Made by a program: the position numbers and the translations under genes. The notes under the pieces were generated by a model. That model was not told where the DNA came from and did no database searches. It worked only from the letters and a program-made list of their open reading frames with translations. Source: Thermoproteota archaeon (lineage in GTDB: Archaea; Thermoproteota; Korarchaeia; Korarchaeales; Korarchaeaceae). From it: DNA of 7,103 nucleotides. How positions within the stretch are numbered: the first letter of the stretch is position 1; each line of letters begins with the position of its first letter. Shown one piece after another: positions 1 through 5,313 of this stretch. The DNA lies in NCBI GenBank assembly GCA_011042755.1, contig DRBY01000030.1:1-7103 (forward strand), read 5' to 3'.

Positions 1-79
1 GTTCGATTGCACGAGAAACGTTTCCCTCGACATCGCCGAATCTTGGGAGAGTCTGGACGTACCCCACCAGCCGCCTCAT
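1..79 (-). CDS. Carbon-nitrogen hydrolase (nitrilase family), N-terminal fragment
   Basis: The minus strand reads from an ATG at 79-77 to the window edge, giving 26 residues that begin MRRLVGYVQTLPRFGDVEGN. This matches the usual start of nitrilase/amidase-family enzymes: a first beta strand ending in VGYVQ, then a P-x-x-G-D-x-x-x-N segment leading into a helix. Family members hydrolyse C-N bonds in nitriles, amides or N-carbamoyl compounds with a Glu-Lys-Cys triad. The triad lies further in and outside the window, so the substrate cannot be inferred. The start is supported by GTGATC at 84-89, complementary to the 16S rRNA 3' end and 4 nt from the ATG, and by an AT-rich TATA-like patch at 109-116. 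The gene is divergent from the transporter at 199. The assignment rests on a short stretch, so it is moderate. Confidence 0.62.
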   Translation of the reverse strand, partial: MRRLVGYVQTLPRFGDVEGNVSRAIE

Positions 80-83
80 AACA

Positions 84-116
84 GATCACGGTTCGACCAC
101 GCAGCTTGCCTTAAAG
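84..116 (-). promoter_or_regulatory. Promoter and SD of the nitrilase-like gene
   Basis: Read on the minus strand, CTTTAAGG (116-109) is a plausible archaeal TATA box about 33 nt before the ATG at 79. GTGATC (89-84) is a Shine-Dalgarno match with a 4-nt spacer. The TATA call is by eye and its consensus is weak; the SD is the stronger element. Confidence 0.4.
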
Positions 117-160
117 GTGGGCCGCGCATTCGGTTGTAGCGTTTGCTCACGGGTGGTCAG

Positions 161-183
161 GACGGATAACTGTGAGAACCGTC
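161..183 (+). promoter_or_regulatory. Inverted repeat upstream of the first transporter
   Basis: GACGG (161-165) and CCGTC (179-183) form a perfect 5-bp stem with a 13-nt loop, 15 bases before the ATG at 199. The interior holds a weak AT-rich element, GATAACT (164-170), at about the right distance for a TATA box. It could be an operator or a hairpin in a short leader. An SD-like GGTGGAT (187-193) follows, 5 nt before the start codon. The stem is short enough to be chance. Confidence 0.25.
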
Positions 184-198
184 TTAGGTGGATAGGAC

Positions 199-1455
199 AT
201 GCCGCGTAAGGGGTGGAGCCTGCTAGGGTCTTACCGCAGGCTTGGCAGGGATGCACGGCTGATGCTCGTGTGCACGGCCCTATCGGCCGTGTGCCAGGGT
301 GCTTACGGGGCGGTCTGGCAGCTCTACCTCAAGTCTGCCGGGTATGGAGGGACGTGGATAGGTGCCTACTCATTCATCAGCAGTCTGTTGATGACCCTCT
401 TGGTTCTCCCCGCTGGAGTCATGGCCGACAGGGTTAGGCGGAAGGCTTTGGCCATTCTGAGTTCCAGCCTCGCGGTCCTGTCCGTTGCCATGGTGCTGAT
501 CTCGACCGTCAAAGAGGCCCTCGTGGCATCTGCAGCAGTTGGGGGCATCTCTTGGGCTCTTGGCGGCCCGGCTTGGAACGCGCTCTACGCCGAGACCGTT
601 GAGGACGTCGGCATGGACGTTGGTTATAGCGCGAACGCGTTTGTCAACAGCGCCTTCGCGTCGCTGGGCAGCTTCTTGGGATGGGTTCCCGAGTTCATGG
701 TGGGGAGGGGCCTGCAGTACTTCTCCTCATACAGGATGTTCCTGTGGTGGATAGCAGCCCTGCAGGCAATCTCGGTGACCCCCCTCCTGCTCGTAAGGGA
801 GAAGTTCGCCCCCTCCGAGGTTGAGAGGCCGAGGTTCAAGCTCAAGTCCAAGGGCGTTGCCGCCAGGTTCGCGGTCGTCAACGTGCTGATTGGCTTCGGG
901 GCAGGCCTATCGATCCCCTTAATTGGCTACTACTTCAGCGTCAAGTTCGGCGTCGAGTCCGGCCCCATAGGTACGCTCTTCGCCATAGTCAACATCATCA
1001 CGGCCCCCGCGTTCCTGCTGGCGGCGGGCATCTCGTCTAGGATCGGTACGGTCAAGGGGGCTGTGGTGCCTCAGGCCGCGTCTATACCACTGCTGGCCCT
1101 CATTCCATCCTCGCCGAGCTTTGCCGTAGCTTCAGCTCTCTACATCCCTCGAGCAATCCTGATGAACATGGCCAATCCCCTCATACACGCTCTGATGATG
1201 AAGCTCACCCCGGAGGAGGAGAGAGGTACCATCACGGCGATATTCCAGATATCTTGGAATCTGCCGAACTCGGCGGCCCAGCAGGTCGGAGGCATCGTGA
1301 TGGACAGGGTCTCCCTCGACGCGCCTCTCTACGCCACCTCGGCAATCTACGTCGTGTACGTCACGGTGTTCTACCTGCTCTTCCACGGTTTTGAGCGAGA
1401 GATCGAGGAGAAGGCTGAATCCGAGGAGGCCCCTCAGGAGGGTCCGAGTGAGTAG
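199..1455 (+). CDS. Major facilitator superfamily (MFS) transporter
   Basis: This is a 418-residue integral membrane protein with about 12 hydrophobic helices in two groups of six, roughly at 21-41, 54-75, 84-102, 107-128, 143-165, 181-199, 222-246, 254-276, 284-302, 306-332, 341-367 and 376-396. The helix 2-3 loop carries MFS motif A as G73-x-x-A76-D77-R78-x-x-R81-K82. A charged central loop (about 200-220) separates the halves, and the C-terminal tail is acidic and cytoplasmic. Length and topology are typical of H+-coupled secondary transporters of the drug-efflux or metabolite-export kind, but the substrate cannot be read from sequence. The ATG start follows an SD-like GGTGGAT with a 5-nt spacer. 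Nothing metabolic is co-transcribed, so the neighbourhood does not help. It shows little resemblance to the second MFS protein in this window beyond motif A, so the two are not a recent duplication. Confidence 0.9.
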   Translation: MPRKGWSLLGSYRRLGRDARLMLVCTALSAVCQGAYGAVWQLYLKSAGYGGTWIGAYSFISSLLMTLLVLPAGVMADRVRRKALAILSSSLAVLSVAMVLISTVKEALVASAAVGGISWALGGPAWNALYAETVEDVGMDVGYSANAFVNSAFASLGSFLGWVPEFMVGRGLQYFSSYRMFLWWIAALQAISVTPLLLVREKFAPSEVERPRFKLKSKGVAARFAVVNVLIGFGAGLSIPLIGYYFSVKFGVESGPIGTLFAIVNIITAPAFLLAAGISSRIGTVKGAVVPQAASIPLLALIPSSPSFAVASALYIPRAILMNMANPLIHALMMKLTPEEERGTITAIFQISWNLPNSAAQQVGGIVMDRVSLDAPLYATSAIYVVYVTVFYLLFHGFEREIEEKAESEEAPQEGPSE

Positions 1456-1501
1456 GTCTCTGGGAGGGGTAATCCGGATTGCGATGTCGCTACGAAGTTT
1501 T

Positions 1502-1774
1502 CTACGTGCAGCTGTAAATGAACACGTGAATCCCAGCCCCGCGAATGGTTTCTATCACCCTATCGACTCTAGCTAAGTCTTTATCACTTCTCACAGCTAT
1601 TCTCAAGGAGGCATCCGCCATGCCACCGGAGAAGTTTAGATCAAACTTGACCAATTCGTTCGCGGACTCTCCACCTCTAAGAAAACCCTCTTCCTCCAGA
1701 GCCTCCTGCAGGACTCTGTGCTGTTGACTGGTGCATCTGAACCTCAGGCAGATGAAGCTGATCAGGCATTTCAC
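1502..1774 (-). CDS. Small hypothetical protein, 90 residues, Cys-containing
   Basis: I do not recognise a family. The frame opens at a GTG (1774-1772) and closes at TAG (1504-1502). The predicted pattern is a Cys-rich beta-like N-terminus (C3, C9, C14), a charged helix (about 18-30, QQHRVLQEALEEEG), a strand around 42-48, then a beta-alpha-beta unit: ADASLRIAVRS (53-63), a helix with alternating charge (64-80), and IHVFIYS (82-88), ending near C89. That unit would suit an alpha/beta-sandwich domain. There is no signal peptide or membrane helix. A TATA-like CTATTTATC (1809-1801) lies about 31 nt upstream, so the mRNA is probably leaderless or nearly so; no SD is visible. Arg codons are mostly AGA rather than the AGG of its neighbours. 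It lies between a convergent MFS gene and a same-strand one. A spurious frame is the main alternative. Confidence 0.55.
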   Translation of the reverse strand: MKCLISFICLRFRCTSQQHRVLQEALEEEGFLRGGESANELVKFDLNFSGGMADASLRIAVRSDKDLARVDRVIETIRGAGIHVFIYSCT

Positions 1775-1798
1775 CTACAAATTAAAGGGTTGTCTGAG

Positions 1799-1811
1799 AA
1801 GATAAATAGTT
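1799..1811 (-). promoter_or_regulatory. TATA-type promoter of the 90-residue protein gene
   Basis: Read on the minus strand, ACTATTTATCTTC contains a good archaeal TATA box (CTATTTATC, 1809-1801) in an otherwise GC-rich region. Its centre is about 31 nt before the GTG at 1774, which places the expected transcription start within a few bases of the start codon. A second AT patch (1787-1779) lies too close to the start codon to be the box for this gene. Confidence 0.5.
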
Positions 1812-2043
1812 CGGTATGGTAGTAGTAAAGAGCTGTAACTAGGTCTGCTTCGCTACGGTGGGCCTTTCCACTTCTGAGGATAAGAAGTCTCTCCGCTCAT
1901 ATTTCGCCCAGACCTTCGGGACCTTCTCAAGCTGGTTCGAGTGGGTAAAGGTTCTGCGGATGGGGGAGGGATCGTCAAGCCTATTCCGCTCATCTGAACT
2001 CAGCGGAGCAACTCTCACTCATGTCCCTCCCCTTCCTACGTCT
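1812..2043. other. Non-coding stretch between two minus-strand genes
   Basis: No convincing gene is seen on either strand. A plus-strand frame at 1858-2061 is rich in Ser, Thr and Leu, has no recognisable motif and runs into the end of the downstream MFS gene, so it is not called. The region contains a 6-bp hairpin, ACTTCT/AGAAGT (1870-1875 with 1883-1888), a repeated nonamer TCCGCTCAT (1892-1900 and 1985-1993), and the nested inverted repeat listed separately. It is the 3' flank of the minus-strand MFS gene. Confidence 0.4.
1963..2032. repeat. Nested inverted repeat, possible structured RNA
   Basis: GGGGAGGGA (1963-1971) is a perfect reverse complement of TCCCTCCCC (2024-2032), giving a 9-bp, mostly G-C outer stem. 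Inside it, TCCGCT (1985-1990) and AGCGGA (2002-2007) form a perfect 6-bp inner stem with an 11-nt loop. The two stems are correctly nested, with internal loops of 13 and 16 nt. It begins 12 bases beyond the stop codon of the minus-strand MFS gene, so it could fold in that gene's 3' untranslated region. There is no following T-run as in a classical terminator. It matches no RNA family I can recognise. Confidence 0.4.
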
Positions 2044-3219
2044 CTATCGTCGCTCTCTTAAGCCTTCTCTCCATGCTACATAGAGGGCCGGGGCCGCCAG
2101 AGCGCTCATGGCCGCGCCAAGCCACATGGTAGGACCCAGACCGGCCAGGCTCATCGTAACCCCACCTATCCCATTCCCCAGAGCCTCCGATACCGCTCCC
2201 ACGGCGGCCGTGACCGAGCTTGCGCTGGCCCTCTCATCCTCAGAGGCCAGGGATATTGCCAGAGCGTTCCTGGCCGAGTAGTAAAGGGCAAACAGCGGCA
2301 GCACAAGCAGGATAGCCAGCAGGAGGAAGTCCTGGAGGAGGGCTCCGATTGAGAAGTATGCTGCGTAGAGCAGACACGAAGCCGCGAATGCCTTCTCCGG
2401 ACCCACTTTATCTACGAGCCTGCCGTAGAGCGGGCTGACTATCGCGCCGGCGACACCAGCTCCGGCAATCAGGAGCCCCATGATGGCCTCTGACCTCCCG
2501 GAGGCCTCGAACACCTTGAGCGAGAAGGCGACGTAGAACGTGGAGATGGCAGACCCCGCGAGGAGCAGGGAGGGCACTATGAGGCCGGTCCTGCCGGGCC
2601 ACTTCAGGCTCAGGGCCATCTTGAAGGCGCTCGCGAGGTCTGGCCTCCCGGCCGGAGCACCCTCGCCCACGCTGTAGATGATCGGCACGCTCAGGCTCGC
2701 CACGGCGGCAGCCACGAGCAGCGTCGTCCTAAGGCCAAAGACCTCGGTGAGCATTCCTCCAGCCAGCGTGCCAGCCGTGTAACCCAGCTCCGCGACTGAG
2801 AAGAGGTCGCCGGCTGCAGCACCTCCCGACCCTCTGTCTGCCAAGAACGCGATTGCCACGGGCTCGTCGGAGGTGAGGAAGTACCAGACCACCGTGATTG
2901 GGAGCCAGAGTTCCAGCGGGGCGAACGCTAGAGATAGTATGAAGAGAGGGTTCAGCGCGGCTGCCGTGAGCAGGAGGGGCTTCCTCGCGCCCATCTGGTC
3001 GCTCAGCGCTCCGTAGACCCTCGTCCCCAGGAAGTAGCTCAGGGCGGGGAGCCCTCTGATCAGAGCGTACCCGAGGAGGGAGCCTGCCTCGTAGGTCTCG
3101 AACGCCACGTAGATGAACACCATGCTCCAGCCAGCGTCCTTGAGAGACGCTGCTGCGAGCACTTTCCACCGGTCGTCCACTGGGCCCCGCCTTCCGACGC
3201 CTGAGGGCGGATCGCTCAT
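2044..3219 (-). CDS. Major facilitator superfamily (MFS) transporter
   Basis: From the ATG at 3219 this is a 391-residue protein with about 12 hydrophobic helices. Motif A appears in both halves: G70-x-L-S-D74-x-x-G77-x-R79-K80 after helix 2, and G266-R-L-V-D270-K-x-G273 in the second half. An intracellular loop (about 184-210) splits the halves. The Gly/Ala-rich helices and paired motif A suit a drug- or metabolite-efflux antiporter; the substrate is unknown. The start is uncertain. A GTG at 3252 would add 11 residues. A GTG at 3180 would begin the protein at DDRWKVLAAAS, just before helix 1, and fits the promoter better: read on this strand, the AT-rich patch at 3225-3217 would start transcription near 3195, and GGAAGGCGGGG precedes that GTG. 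The 3219 ATG overlaps that patch and has no TATA box of its own. The gene is divergent from the methyltransferase. Confidence 0.88.
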   Translation of the reverse strand: MSDPPSGVGRRGPVDDRWKVLAAASLKDAGWSMVFIYVAFETYEAGSLLGYALIRGLPALSYFLGTRVYGALSDQMGARKPLLLTAAALNPLFILSLAFAPLELWLPITVVWYFLTSDEPVAIAFLADRGSGGAAAGDLFSVAELGYTAGTLAGGMLTEVFGLRTTLLVAAAVASLSVPIIYSVGEGAPAGRPDLASAFKMALSLKWPGRTGLIVPSLLLAGSAISTFYVAFSLKVFEASGRSEAIMGLLIAGAGVAGAIVSPLYGRLVDKVGPEKAFAASCLLYAAYFSIGALLQDFLLLAILLVLPLFALYYSARNALAISLASEDERASASSVTAAVGAVSEALGNGIGGVTMSLAGLGPTMWLGAAMSALAAPALYVAWREGLRERR

Positions 3220-3225
3220 AAAAAG
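3217..3225. promoter_or_regulatory. AT-rich TATA patch in the divergent MFS/methyltransferase gap
   Basis: CATAAAAAG on the plus strand is centred about 33 bases before the methyltransferase ATG at 3254, placing its transcription start a few bases before that codon. It is the only AT-rich element in the gap. Read on the minus strand as CTTTTTATG, it could also serve the MFS gene if that gene starts at the GTG at 3180. It overlaps the ATG (3219-3217) otherwise preferred for the MFS gene. Confidence 0.45.
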
Positions 3226-3253
3226 TGGGGGAGACCCGACGCTCAGGGGCACA

Positions 3254-4006
3254 ATGCGCGGCCTCAGCGATGTGTACAGCCACCCCCTCTACTACGACAT
3301 AGCCTTCGGATGGGACCCGACGCCTGAAGTCGAGTTCTACCTAGAAGTCTTTGAGAGGTACGCGGGAAGCGTGAAGACGGTGCTGGAGCTTGGGTGCGGC
3401 ACCGGACGCCTCTTGACGGAAATGGCAGCCAGGGGGCCCTACTGCGTGGGCCTCGACGTCAACCCCGAGATGGCAAGGTTCGCCGCGAGGAGGGCGCGTA
3501 TGCTCGGGGTTCAGGCCGACGTGGTGAGGGCCGACATGGCCGAGTTCAGCCTGAGCGGGATCGACGCCACATTCTCCGCCGTCAACACGATCTCCGCCCT
3601 GACCACCAACGAGGCCCTAGCCTCTCACTACGCCTCCGTCTCTCGGGCCCTCAGGAGGGGAGGGGTCTACGTGATCGACGCGGCCCTGAACCCGTCGCCC
3701 GGGGACCGGGAGGAGTGGGAAGAGAAGAGGGACGGGATCACCGTGAGGGCGGAGTGGGAGGTCGTGAGTCTGCTCCCAAGAGGGCGCGTGCTGGACAGGC
3801 TTAGGATGGTCGTCAGAGAGCGGAGGAGGTCGTTCGAACTCCTCGACGAGTCGCCATCACGGAGGATGTCCCCAGCCGACCTGTCGGAGCTGCCGAGGAG
3901 GTTTGGGCTGGAGCCGATTGCGTGGTACCTGTCCTTTGATCTCGAGGACGAGGTGGACTCGCCGCCGGAGAGGGGAAGGGTGATTGCGGTTCTCAGAAGA
4001 GTTTGA
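3254..4006 (+). CDS. Class I SAM-dependent methyltransferase
   Basis: This 250-residue cytoplasmic enzyme should transfer a methyl group from S-adenosylmethionine. The Rossmann-fold signatures are clear: motif I VLELGCGTGR (43-52) for SAM binding, an acidic residue ending strand 2 (VGLDVNPEM, D68) for the ribose hydroxyls, ADMAEF (93-98, D94) near the adenine, then a strand-4 region and YVIDAAL (139-145). The N-terminal YSHPLYYDIAFGWD resembles small-molecule methyltransferases of the Methyltransf_25/11 type rather than those for rRNA or DNA. The acceptor cannot be inferred. The C-terminal part (about 160-250) is an antiparallel-type extension rich in Arg and Glu, which often shapes the acceptor site. 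The ATG at 3254 is chosen because the frame upstream runs through the opposite MFS gene, and because a TATA-like CATAAAAAG sits about 33 bases before it. It is likely monocistronic. Confidence 0.88.
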   Translation: MRGLSDVYSHPLYYDIAFGWDPTPEVEFYLEVFERYAGSVKTVLELGCGTGRLLTEMAARGPYCVGLDVNPEMARFAARRARMLGVQADVVRADMAEFSLSGIDATFSAVNTISALTTNEALASHYASVSRALRRGGVYVIDAALNPSPGDREEWEEKRDGITVRAEWEVVSLLPRGRVLDRLRMVVRERRRSFELLDESPSRRMSPADLSELPRRFGLEPIAWYLSFDLEDEVDSPPERGRVIAVLRRV

Positions 4007-4268
4007 GCTTCTGTTTGGAAATACTGTGCTCACTCTGCCCCACAAGACCGCTCGAGACCTCTTACGGGGGTCACCGCACGGAGACTGAGCTGAGCTGGCT
4101 GAGGCTGAGTCCACGCCGGGCGAGGAATGTGCGTCTCACACATTGGTTGATGGCTCTTGGTCCCTCTCAAAAAACACTTACGTTGATCCCACGGCGCCGA
4201 TGCTTAGGAGCGCCAGCGCGAGGTCTACAGATCAGAACCCCCTGTCGCACCACTCCAGACGGCAGTTC
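4007..4268. other. Intergenic stretch between convergent genes
   Basis: No gene is supported here. A plus-strand frame at 4003-4272 has no motif and an implausible composition rich in Arg, Thr and Pro. The stretch contains a short purine/CTGAG-repetitive patch (4082-4112, with GACT and AGTC at its ends) and an A6 run at 4169-4174. It receives the 3' ends of the methyltransferase (plus) and the toxin operon (minus), so termination signals are the expected content. Confidence 0.4.
4169..4174 (-). terminator. Possible oligo-T terminator of the vapBC operon
   Basis: Read on the minus strand this is a T6 run, 94 bases past the toxin stop codon. Archaeal RNA polymerase terminates at oligo-T tracts without needing a hairpin. 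It is the only such run in the gap; a single run this short is weak evidence. Confidence 0.3.
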
Positions 4269-4682
4269 TTAGCTCACAAACATGTCCACGAACTCCCAGG
4301 GTGTCATCACTCTTACCTCCTTGACCCACTCGAAGTGCCCCCTGTTGTGCGTGATGATGTTCGCCCTGAGGAGGACCGCCTGCGCTCCGATGATGTAGTC
4401 CCTGGCGTGGTGCCTGAAGGGCAGCCTCCTCCTGTTGGCGTACGCAGTCTCCGCCGCCAGCCTCGCGGCCTCTCTCGAAATCGGCGGAACCTCAGCCTTC
4501 AGAGCCTTGAGGTCTTCCTCCAAGTCCTCTGCGCCCAGCCCCGAGTAGATGTACCAGAGCGCCGTCTCCGCGTAGACCACGGGGCTGATGTAGACGCTGA
4601 ATCGATCAGAATTCAACCTGAGCCACGCGAGAAAGGACCTCTCCTTGAACACGGTGCTGTCAAGCATTATCCTTGAGCTCAA
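4269..4682 (-). CDS. vapC: PIN-domain ribonuclease toxin, VapC-like
   Basis: This 137-residue protein has the length and layout of a VapC toxin, a Mg2+-dependent endoribonuclease that cleaves tRNA, rRNA or mRNA when not held by its antitoxin. The PIN acids are D8 at the end of strand 1 (IMLDST), E39 (VVYAET) and D95 (ARDYIIGAQA). The fourth position is N113 in ITHNRGHFEWV, where many relatives have Asp; Asn occurs in some PIN proteins. The start is TTG at 4682: GGAGGTG (4694-4688) lies 5 nt upstream, a near-perfect SD, and this start keeps strand 1 whole. An ATG at 4667 is possible but has only a weak AAGGAT and leaves D third. The gene overlaps the antitoxin end by 23 bp, and its SD lies inside antitoxin coding sequence, so translation is probably coupled. 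The cellular target is unknown. Confidence 0.85.
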   Translation of the reverse strand: MSSRIMLDSTVFKERSFLAWLRLNSDRFSVYISPVVYAETALWYIYSGLGAEDLEEDLKALKAEVPPISREAARLAAETAYANRRRLPFRHHARDYIIGAQAVLLRANIITHNRGHFEWVKEVRVMTPWEFVDMFVS

Positions 4683-4968
4683 CCCCCCACCTCCCCCTGA
4701 AGAGGGCCGGGCTCAGCCCGCTGGCTACGGCTTCCTCCAACCTGCGCGATCTCTCCGCCCAGCCCGGGTCTTCTGACTCCACCAGAGCCCTAGCCCTCGC
4801 GAGTTCTTCCCTGACCTTTGGACTCACCTCAGGAGTGCTTTCTTCAATAAGATCTCGCTCAAAGAGGTCTAGGAGCATCTCCAGGACCTTGTGCTGTGGG
4901 ACATCTAGGAGGGAGGCCAGCCTCTTGACGCGCCTCCTCAGCTCGTCTGGAACGGTGATTGTTGACAT
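4660..4968 (-). CDS. vapB: Ribbon-helix-helix antitoxin, VapB-like
   Basis: This 102-residue protein begins with a typical ribbon-helix-helix DNA-binding domain: strand STITVP (2-7), helix 1 DELRRRVKRLASLLD (8-22), a short turn, and helix 2 QHKVLEMLLDLFERDL (25-40). The charged C-terminal half (about 41-102), with a predicted helix at 50-64 and WGVEL near the end, is where such proteins usually wrap and block the toxin. It should neutralise the PIN toxin encoded next and, as a dimer, repress its own promoter. The ATG at 4968 is chosen because the domain begins exactly there and a TATA box sits 27 nt upstream; a longer frame to 5055 would run through that promoter. There is no SD, in line with a leaderless transcript. 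Confidence 0.85.
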   Translation of the reverse strand: MSTITVPDELRRRVKRLASLLDVPQHKVLEMLLDLFERDLIEESTPEVSPKVREELARARALVESEDPGWAERSRRLEEAVASGLSPALFRGRWGVELKDNA

Positions 4969-4972
4969 TGAA

Positions 4973-4990
4973 TAACTAATCAATTGGTTA
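4973..4990. promoter_or_regulatory. Palindromic operator candidate of the vapBC operon
   Basis: TAACTAATCAATTGGTTA is an imperfect 18-bp palindrome with 7 of 9 base pairs matching across the centre between 4981 and 4982. It fills the space between the TATA box and the antitoxin ATG. A ribbon-helix-helix dimer bound here would block transcription initiation, which is how VapB-type autoregulation is known to work. The binding itself is inferred. Confidence 0.55.
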
Positions 4991-5000
4991 ATATAAAAAG
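4991..5000 (-). promoter_or_regulatory. TATA box of the vapBC operon
   Basis: Read on the minus strand, CTTTTTATAT is a strong archaeal TATA element, centred 27 nt before the ATG at 4968. Transcription is therefore expected to begin at or within a few bases of that ATG. It is one of the most AT-rich spots in the window. Confidence 0.65.
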
Positions 5001-5274
5001 AGCGCGACAGGCGCACATGTGCGGCGCAGTCCGACCGAGAGTAAGCCATACCCATTTGCGATCTCAGCTAAGCAGAGGCTTTCTTAGACGGGCCGGGTGG
5101 CTTGAGTAGTCGTCTCCCGGCGGAGACATCTGATATCCGCTGGCGCGTCTCCCCCAGTTCTTGGCCTACAGCGCCCGTGGGGTCTGTCTGCAGATCGATC
5201 AACTATTCTGCCCGATCGCACGCGCCCCCGATACCCTGCCGGCCCGCTCGAGGCCCCTCACCGGAGATCGTCCT
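5001..5274. other. Non-coding stretch with strong hairpins upstream of the AEC permease
   Basis: No gene is supported on either strand: short frames at 5102-5317 (+) and 5199-5399 (-) lack motifs and overlap better-supported elements. The stretch holds a 6-bp hairpin with a CGGC loop, GTCTCC/GGAGAC (5112-5117 with 5122-5127), and competing stems listed separately. GATCG also recurs at 5193-5197 and 5214-5218. It separates the divergent vapBC and permease promoters. I found no tRNA-like T-arm here. Confidence 0.4.
5092..5152. repeat. Overlapping, mutually exclusive inverted repeats
   Basis: Three stems compete for the same bases. GCCGGG (5092-5097) pairs with CCCGGC (5116-5121). GTCTCC (5112-5117) pairs with GGAGAC (5122-5127) around a CGGC tetraloop. 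A second GTCTCC (5147-5152) can also pair with GGAGAC. All stems are perfect 6-mers and G-C rich. No T-run follows on either strand, so a simple terminator is unlikely. It could be part of an unknown small RNA, or compositional chance in GC-rich DNA. Confidence 0.35.
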
Positions 5275-5282
5275 GCATAAAA
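5275..5282 (+). promoter_or_regulatory. TATA-like box of the AEC permease gene
   Basis: CATAAAAC is an isolated AT-rich element centred about 35 bases before the ATG at 5314, which predicts a short leader of roughly 10 nt. A TGGAG element (5303-5307) lies 6 nt before that ATG and may act as the ribosome binding site. Confidence 0.45.
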
Positions 5283-5313
5283 CTGAGCCGATCCAGTGGA
5301 CCTGGAGCCCCCC

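Noticed and set aside
3..209. Open plus-strand frame at the left edge
   Set aside because: The peptide has no family features and overlaps the nitrilase-like start on the other strand and the MFS start region.
1471..1480. Perfect palindrome AATCCGGATT after the first MFS gene
   Set aside because: Ten bases is within chance expectation, and it sits after a gene with no promoter nearby.
1921..1950. GGTTCGA resembling a tRNA T-loop
   Set aside because: The flanking bases do not form a T-stem and no cloverleaf can be built around it.
1858..2061. Plus-strand 67-codon frame from a GTG
   Set aside because: No motif, Ser/Thr/Leu-rich, contains the inverted repeat and runs into the end of the opposite MFS gene; no promoter or SD fits.
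3113..3253. Longer methyltransferase starting 47 codons upstream
   Set aside because: The extension is antisense to the MFS N-terminal region and resembles no methyltransferase start; the TATA-like box lies after it.
4003..4676. Plus-strand frames of 89 and 177 codons over the methyltransferase-toxin gap and the toxin gene
   Set aside because: They are antisense to a clear PIN-domain gene and have Arg/Pro/His-rich composition typical of shadow frames.
4969..5055. N-terminal extension of the antitoxin by 29 residues
   Set aside because: It would run through the TATA box and palindrome; the ribbon-helix-helix domain begins exactly at the ATG at 4968.
5092..5230. Possible tRNA or other standard RNA gene in the hairpin-rich stretch
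   Set aside because: No acceptor pairing, no GGTTCGA-type T-arm and no anticodon arm could be assembled; GATCGATC is not in a T-loop context.
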